A stretch of 64,000 nucleotides of DNA, taken from Arthrobacter ruber. Lineage in GTDB: Bacteria > Actinomycetota > Actinomycetes > Actinomycetales > Micrococcaceae. The stretch lies in contig NZ_PPTH01000014.1 of NCBI RefSeq assembly GCF_002954225.1, positions 124,001-188,000 on the forward strand, read 5' to 3'. This document shows, in pieces, positions 59,132-64,000 of this stretch (position 1 is its first letter; the number at the start of each line of letters is the position of its first letter). The notes below the pieces were generated by a model. It ran no database searches, was not told where the DNA came from, and saw only the letters and a list, made by a program, of their open reading frames with translations. Both the position numbers and the translations under genes were made by a program.

Positions 59132-61552
59132 ATGACACGCAAGGAACCCCGGGTAGTCGAGCCGGACGAGAAGAACCTCACGGTCGAGGACCGGCCCAAG
59201 GAGTGGGCGGCGGGCCTGCCGGGCGTCTACTACTCCATGAAGCCCGCCATCGAGCACATGGGCGTGGAGCGCACGCTCAAGACCGTCCTCAAGATGAACC
59301 ACAAGGACGGTTTCGACTGTCCCAGCTGCGCCTGGCCGGACCCCGCCAAGCGCAAGACCTTCGAGTTCTGCGAGAACGGCGCCAAGGCCGTCACCTGGGA
59401 AGCAGCCCCGGTGGTCATCTCCCCGAAGTTCTGGGCCGAGAACTCCATCAGCGATCTCCGTGAGCGGTCCGAGTTCTGGCTGGGCATGCAGGGCCGTCTC
59501 GTCGAACCCGTCTACAAGCCGGCCGGTGAGGACCACTACCGGCCCGTCAGCTGGGATGAGGCCTTCGAGATCATCGGCAACAAGCTGAAGAGCCTCGACT
59601 CCCCCGACGAGGCCGCCTTCTACACCAGTGGCCGCACGTCGAACGAGGCAGCGTTCCTGTACCAGCTCTTCGCGCGCGGCTTCGGCACCAACAACCTGCC
59701 CGACTGCTCCAACATGTGCCACGAGTCCTCCGGCTGGGCCATGGGCCAGACCATCGGCATCGGCAAGGCCACCGTCACGTTCGACGACTACGCCAATGCG
59801 GACCTCATCATCGTCATGGGCCAGAACCCCGGGACCAACCACCCCCGCATGCTCACCGAGCTCGAGGCGTGCAAGGAGACCGGCGGGCAGATCGTGGCCG
59901 TGAACCCGCTGCCCGAAGCGGCCCTCAAGCGGTACAAGAACCCCCAGAAGGTCAAGGGCATCGCCGGCAAGGGCACCGAGATCGCCGACCAGTTCCTCCA
60001 GATCCGGCTGGGCGGTGACATGGCGCTGCTGCAGGCCGTGTCCAAGCGCGTGTTCGAGGCCGAGGCGAGGAATCCCGGGACGGTCCTGGACCACGCGTTC
60101 CTCGAGGAGCACTGCGAGGGCCTCGACGAACTCCGCGAGTACCTGCTGACGCTCGATGACGCCACCGTCGTCGAGGCCACGGGACTCCGGATCGAGGAGA
60201 TCGACGAACTGGCTGCCCGCTACCTCGCGGCCGACAAGGTGATCATCACCTGGGCCATGGGCATCACGCAGCAGAAGAAGGGCGTGGCCACCATCAAGGA
60301 GATGATCAACCTCCTGCTGCTGCGTGGCAATATCGGCAAGCCCGGGGCAGGCGCCTCGCCCATCCGCGGTCACAGCAACGTGCAGGGCGATCGCACCATG
60401 GGCATCTGGGAGCAGATGCCCACCACCTTCATGGATGCGCTCGGCAAGGAGTTCTCCTTCGAACCGCCCCGTGACCACGGTGTAGACGCCGTCGAGTCCA
60501 TCAAGCGCATGCGCGACGGTCACATCAAGACGTACATCGCCCTCGGGGGGAACATCGTCTCCGCCATCTCGGACACGCAGGTTGCCGAGGAGGCGTTCCG
60601 GAAGACCGACATGACGGTGCAGATCTCCATCAAGCTGAACCGCTCGCACCTGATCACGGGCGAGGAGGCGCTGATCCTGCCCTGCAAGGGCCGCACGGAG
60701 ATCGATCGCCAGGCCACGGGTGAGCAGTTCGTCTCCGTCGAGGACACGGTGTGCGCAGTGCACCCCTCCCGGGGCAGCGTGGAGCCGGTCTCCGACAACC
60801 TGCTCTCCGAGCCGGCGATCATCAGCCGCCTCGCCCGCGCCACCTTCGGCGGGAAGATCGATGCCGACTGGGAAGGCTTCGAGAAGGACTACGACCTCAT
60901 CCGTGACCACATCTCCCGCGTGGTCGAGGGATGTGAGGACTACAACCGCAGGATCCGCCTCGACGGCGGTTTCGTGATGCCGAACGGCCCGAGGGATTCA
61001 CGGACGTTCAACACGCCCACCGGCAAGGCCGTCCTCACCGTCAACGACCTCGAGTACCTCGAGCGCCCCGAGGGCACGCTGATCCTGCAGTCGCTGCGCT
61101 CTCACGACCAGTGGAACACCACGATCTACAGCCACAACGACAGGTACCGCGGCATCAAGAAGGGCCGCCACGTGGTGTTCATCAACCCGGAGGACATCGC
61201 CGACCTGGGCCTGAAGGACGGGCAGAACGTGGACATCCACGGCGTGTACGACGACGGCATCCAGCGCGTGCTGCGCGCCTACCGCGTCGTCTCCTACCCG
61301 ACGGCGCGTGGCTGTGCCGCCTCCTACTACCCGGAGGCGAATGTCCTCGTCCCGCTGGACGAGGTGGCACAGGGCAGCAACACGCCGACGTCGAAGCAGA
61401 TCATCGTGCGGTTCGAACCGAGTACACACACCGCACCCACCGAGCATTACGCGGCAGCGACGGCCCCGGTCCCCGAGGCGGAGGCTGACGGCTTCCCGGC
61501 TGCCCGCACGGAGGAGACACCGGCGAAGGAGGCTGCGGCCACGATCGCCTGA
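59132..61552 (+). CDS. FdhF/YdeP family molybdopterin oxidoreductase
   Basis: An 806-residue member of the formate-dehydrogenase-like FdhF/YdeP group. C63-x2-C66 (FDCPSCAWPD) and C192/C196 (DCSNMCHESSG) are the likely Fe-S and Mo-site-region cysteines. The bis-MGD-binding body includes TSGRTSNEAAFLYQLFAR, VMGQNPGTNHPRML, WAMGITQQKKGV and RGHSNVQGDRTMGIWE. The C-terminal cofactor domain has SLRSHDQWNTTIY. No twin-arginine signal, so it is cytoplasmic. YdeP-type proteins are linked to acid resistance; the actual substrate is unknown. The frame is open upstream to 58931, but the ATG at 59132 has the ribosome binding site. Confidence 0.9.
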   Translation: MTRKEPRVVEPDEKNLTVEDRPKEWAAGLPGVYYSMKPAIEHMGVERTLKTVLKMNHKDGFDCPSCAWPDPAKRKTFEFCENGAKAVTWEAAPVVISPKFWAENSISDLRERSEFWLGMQGRLVEPVYKPAGEDHYRPVSWDEAFEIIGNKLKSLDSPDEAAFYTSGRTSNEAAFLYQLFARGFGTNNLPDCSNMCHESSGWAMGQTIGIGKATVTFDDYANADLIIVMGQNPGTNHPRMLTELEACKETGGQIVAVNPLPEAALKRYKNPQKVKGIAGKGTEIADQFLQIRLGGDMALLQAVSKRVFEAEARNPGTVLDHAFLEEHCEGLDELREYLLTLDDATVVEATGLRIEEIDELAARYLAADKVIITWAMGITQQKKGVATIKEMINLLLLRGNIGKPGAGASPIRGHSNVQGDRTMGIWEQMPTTFMDALGKEFSFEPPRDHGVDAVESIKRMRDGHIKTYIALGGNIVSAISDTQVAEEAFRKTDMTVQISIKLNRSHLITGEEALILPCKGRTEIDRQATGEQFVSVEDTVCAVHPSRGSVEPVSDNLLSEPAIISRLARATFGGKIDADWEGFEKDYDLIRDHISRVVEGCEDYNRRIRLDGGFVMPNGPRDSRTFNTPTGKAVLTVNDLEYLERPEGTLILQSLRSHDQWNTTIYSHNDRYRGIKKGRHVVFINPEDIADLGLKDGQNVDIHGVYDDGIQRVLRAYRVVSYPTARGCAASYYPEANVLVPLDEVAQGSNTPTSKQIIVRFEPSTHTAPTEHYAAATAPVPEAEADGFPAARTEETPAKEAAATIA

Positions 61553-61587
61553 CGCCCCTCGACGACCGACATGCCGACGGACATGCC

Positions 61588-61621
61588 GACCGCCCGACCG
61601 GATGTGCCCGGCCGGGCGGTC
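61588..61621 (+). terminator. Terminator after the molybdoenzyme gene
   Basis: A 9-bp perfect stem (GACCGCCCG with CGGGCGGTC) with a 16-base loop that can form an inner CCGG pairing, 36 bp past the stop codon. Confidence 0.6.
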
Positions 61622-61722
61622 GTGTGATCCGGGTCGGAGCCGGCACATGATCGGCCGTCCCCCGGCAGGACGGGCCCTGCGATCCGCCGTAGACTGCTGC
61701 GGTCACAGTGACCGGGGGCGAC

Positions 61723-62985
61723 ATGGACCAGCAGGACCAGCAGCAGGATGATCAGCAACGCCACGTCATCCGCGTCCTCGTCGTCGCCCAGATCCTGGGC
61801 GGGATCGGCGCCGGGGCCACGCTGTCCCTCGGGGCGCTCCTCGCGGCCGAGACGTCGGGCTCCAGCGCATGGTCCGGGATGGCCGCCACCATGGCCACGC
61901 TCGGTGCCGCCGCGGCAGCCGTCCCCCTGGCGACGCTCGCCCAGCGCAGGGGGCGCCGCGTGTCCCTCGCGGCGGGCGCCGTCGTCGCCTGCTGCGGAGC
62001 GTTGCTCGCGATCACGGCGGCCTCGCTCGCCCTCTTCCCGCTCCTGCTCGTAGCCCTGGTGCTGCTCGGGGCAGGAGCCGCGGTAGGACTCCAGGCTCGC
62101 TTCGCGGCCACGGACCTCGCCACCGACGCGACACGCGGGCGCAGTCTCGCCGTCGTGGTGTGGTCCACTACGATCGGCGCCGTCCTCGGCCCCAACCTCT
62201 TCGAACCGGGTCAGGCCCTGGCCGGGGTCCTCGGTATCCCTGCACTCAGCGGCGGTTTCGTCTTCACAGCGGCGGCCCAGGCGGCAGCGGCGCTGGTCTA
62301 TTCGCTGGGACTGCGCCCGGATCCGCTGCTCACCGCCCTGCGCCGCGATGCCGAGGACCGTCCGGCCGACAGTCCCGCCCCGGTGCGGAGGCGCGGCCTC
62401 GCCGTCCTCGCGCGGAATTCCACCGCACGCTTCGCCGTGGTGACCATCGCGGTGAGCCACGCCGCCATGGTCTCGCTCATGTCCATGACCCCCGTGCACC
62501 TGCACGACCACGGCGCCGGCCTGTCGATCGTCGGACTGACCATCAGTCTGCACATCGCCGGGATGTACGCACTGTCGCCCCTGTTCGGCTGGATCGCCGA
62601 CCGCGCCGGCCGGGTCCAGGGCATCCTCGTGGGGCAGGTCCTCCTGGTCGCGGCCCTTCTGACCGCGTGGCGCGGTTCCGGTTCGGAGTTCTGGGTGACC
62701 GTCAGCCTGATCCTGCTGGGTCTCGGCTGGTCCGCGTGCGTGGTGTCGGCGTCCGCCCTGCTCGCAGGAGCCGTGGACGTCTCCGAACGCGCCCCCGTGC
62801 AGGGCTCCTCGGACCTCGTCATGAATCTGGCCGGTGCGCTGGGCGGTGCCGTCGCGGGCCCTGCCCTCGTCCTGCTGGGCTACTCGGGCCTCGGTGGAGC
62901 AACCGCCGTGCTCGTGGCCTCCGCACTGGTCTGGACGGTCGCGCGCCTGCCGAGTTCGCGGACGCGCACGCCGGTCCCGGCCTGA
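61723..62985 (+). CDS. MFS transporter, 12-helix
   Basis: A 420-residue MFS protein. The Gln/Asp-rich N-terminus (DQQDQQQDDQQ) leads into twelve helices: the motif LAQRRGRRVSLAAG follows helices 2/3, a central loop is near 200-220, and FGWIADRAGRVQG repeats motif A in the second half. The substrate is unknown. The ATG at 61723 follows GGGGGCGAC; a GTG at 61708 is the alternative. Confidence 0.88.
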   Translation: MDQQDQQQDDQQRHVIRVLVVAQILGGIGAGATLSLGALLAAETSGSSAWSGMAATMATLGAAAAAVPLATLAQRRGRRVSLAAGAVVACCGALLAITAASLALFPLLLVALVLLGAGAAVGLQARFAATDLATDATRGRSLAVVVWSTTIGAVLGPNLFEPGQALAGVLGIPALSGGFVFTAAAQAAAALVYSLGLRPDPLLTALRRDAEDRPADSPAPVRRRGLAVLARNSTARFAVVTIAVSHAAMVSLMSMTPVHLHDHGAGLSIVGLTISLHIAGMYALSPLFGWIADRAGRVQGILVGQVLLVAALLTAWRGSGSEFWVTVSLILLGLGWSACVVSASALLAGAVDVSERAPVQGSSDLVMNLAGALGGAVAGPALVLLGYSGLGGATAVLVASALVWTVARLPSSRTRTPVPA

Positions 62986-63040
62986 CGGCGCCCGTGGGCG
63001 GTGTCCACGGGCGCCGGCCTTCAGACCGGGACGGCAGGCC

Positions 63041-63355
63041 CTACTGCGCGGACCCCGTCCAGCCCTTCTGCTCCTGTGTCTCCTCGTCCTTCACGATGAC
63101 GGTGGTGACGGTGTTCGCGGCCTTCTCGACGGCGGCGCTCGTCTCCTCGCGGTCCTTCGTGGTGACGGTGCCCGCGGCGTAGCCGACCAGAAAGGCGCTG
63201 ATGACGCCGGCATGCGGTCCCACGTGGTGCGATGAGCGTTCGGCCAGCTCCACGATCCTCGGGTGATCCACGTCGAGATCGAGGATCTGCAGGGCCTGCG
63301 TCAGGGTCCGGCTCCACTCGTTGAGGGTGCGGTCGTCGTCGTCGGGCGTTGCCAT
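63041..63355 (-). CDS. DUF6457 domain protein
   Basis: A 104-residue helical protein: LNEWSRTLTQALQILDLDVD, then IVELAERSSHHVGPHAGVISAFLVGYAAG, the pattern of DUF6457. That domain is often fused to MobA-type molybdopterin-nucleotide transferases or encoded near molybdenum genes, which fits the molybdoenzyme gene 1.5 kb away. A role in cofactor maturation is possible but not shown. Confidence 0.78.
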   Translation of the reverse strand: MATPDDDDRTLNEWSRTLTQALQILDLDVDHPRIVELAERSSHHVGPHAGVISAFLVGYAAGTVTTKDREETSAAVEKAANTVTTVIVKDEETQEQKGWTGSAQ

Positions 63356-63442
63356 GGTGTCTCCTCGTATCGGGTGCAGTCCGTGGCTGCCGACTCGCGC
63401 CGGCAACGGTCCCCCAAGCTTTAGCATCGGTGCTCCTACGCT

Positions 63443-64000
63443 TCAAGGACCCTCGGCGCATGTCCGGTGGTTCTTGACTTCGTCCCGCGGAAGCCCCCGC
63501 AGGACAGCCGTGCCGATGGTCCCCTCGGCGTCCGGTCCGCCGGCGCGCAGCACGCTCGGCGTCGCGCCGTACCAACGGCGCACGCACCGCGTCAGCGCCG
63601 ACTGCTCCGACAGTCCCACGAGGCCTGCGACCTGCTGCAGCGGAAGATCCGTGCGGGTGAGCAACCGCAGCGCGGCGTCCCGGCGGGCGTCGTCGAGCAG
63701 GGCCTCGAAGGAGGAACCCTCGGCGGCCAGCCGGCGCTGCAGGGTCCGCGGGTGCATCCCGAGGAGCCGGGCGGCGGAGTCGATCCGCGGCGGCGAGGTG
63801 CCGAGCACGCGGTCGATGGCGTTGCGCACCTGCGGGGCGACGACGCGTCCCGGTTCCGGGAAGTGGCTGTGCAGGTAGTCGAGGGCGATCTCCCGGAGGG
63901 TGTCGTCCACTCCTGCCAGCGGCCGGTCCAGCAGGCTCCGCGGCACACGCAGCAGCGATGCCGCTTGCCCGAACCGCACCTCGGCGCCGAAGAACTCGGC
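63443..64000 (-). CDS. AraC family regulator, C-terminal part (5' end outside window)
   Basis: The C-terminal 185 residues. The AraC/XylS DNA-binding domain shows both helix-turn-helices: DSAARLLGMHPRTLQRRLAAEG and LPLQQVAGLVGLSEQSALTRCVRRWYGATPS. The preceding LLRVPRSLLDRPL fits the arabinose-binding-like (OruR/ArgR-type) sensor half. The N-terminus continues beyond position 64000. The target is unknown. Confidence 0.9.
   Translation of the reverse strand, partial: AEFFGAEVRFGQAASLLRVPRSLLDRPLAGVDDTLREIALDYLHSHFPEPGRVVAPQVRNAIDRVLGTSPPRIDSAARLLGMHPRTLQRRLAAEGSSFEALLDDARRDAALRLLTRTDLPLQQVAGLVGLSEQSALTRCVRRWYGATPSVLRAGGPDAEGTIGTAVLRGLPRDEVKNHRTCAEGP

Noticed and set aside
58850-60910. Long open frame (about 690 codons) on the minus strand
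   Set aside because: It is antisense to the molybdoenzyme gene, an expected effect of high-GC codon bias. It has no domain, ribosome binding site or plausible composition.

Overview
The window is 64 kb of a high-GC actinobacterial chromosome, most likely a member of the Micrococcaceae (Arthrobacter and relatives). This rests on strongly G/C-biased third positions, a DUF222-HNH endonuclease, an LAxTG-type (sortase E style) cell-wall anchor, and many GntR/TetR/LacI-controlled sugar and acid catabolic cassettes. No species can be named from sequence alone. I saw no rRNA, tRNA, CRISPR array or transposase.

Region 1 (1-7.6 kb) is visibly richer in A/T than the rest and looks acquired. It holds the C-terminal end of a DNA cytosine-5 methyltransferase facing a tightly overlapping five-gene operon on the minus strand: Z1-type superfamily II helicase, PD-(D/E)XK nuclease, GHKL (MutL/MORC-like) ATPase and two poorly characterised proteins. 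This is a restriction-modification-like defence island and is the most interesting system in the window. It has a candidate operator just ahead of its first gene.

Region 2 (7.6-18.9 kb): after a gene-free junction with a 16-bp perfect palindrome come two decayed genes, a KdgT-type permease copy and a FadR-type GntR regulator. Next is a glycosyltransferase cluster (GT8, a lactone oxidase, a 2-hydroxyacid dehydrogenase, GT4 and GT2). An intact operon follows: KdgT-type permease, DUF1537 acid-sugar kinase, PdxA2-type dehydrogenase and a GntR/HutC regulator, probably for four-carbon sugar acids. The dead permease is a paralogue of the live one and shares its leader.

Region 3 (19-29 kb): a NERD protein; an NCS1 permease operon (57-residue membrane protein, permease, alcohol dehydrogenase, TetR) divergent from a nitrilase-family amidase; a very large TM0106-type nuclease/helicase; and NIPSNAP and TfoX-like proteins.

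Region 4 (29-48.5 kb) is housekeeping and accessory: a sortase-anchored 5'-nucleotidase fusion, a DoxX-like protein, a winged-helix/X25 fusion, a membrane-anchored metalloprotease, UPF0303, HNH endonuclease, several SDRs, a TetR/haloperoxidase pair with two clear operators, an acetamidase, an ArsR/SRPBCC pair, a secreted glycerophosphodiesterase with a lamin-tail domain, and a sulfide:quinone reductase-like flavoprotein.

Region 5 (48.6-56.2 kb) is an alpha-xyloside uptake and hydrolysis operon: LacI regulator, lipoprotein binding protein, two ABC permeases, GH31 alpha-xylosidase and a coupled glutamine amidotransferase-like protein. Two near-identical LacI operators control it.

Region 6 (56.3-64 kb): MarR with a DHA2 exporter, an FdhF/YdeP-type molybdopterin oxidoreductase, an MFS transporter, a DUF6457 protein and an AraC regulator cut by the window end.
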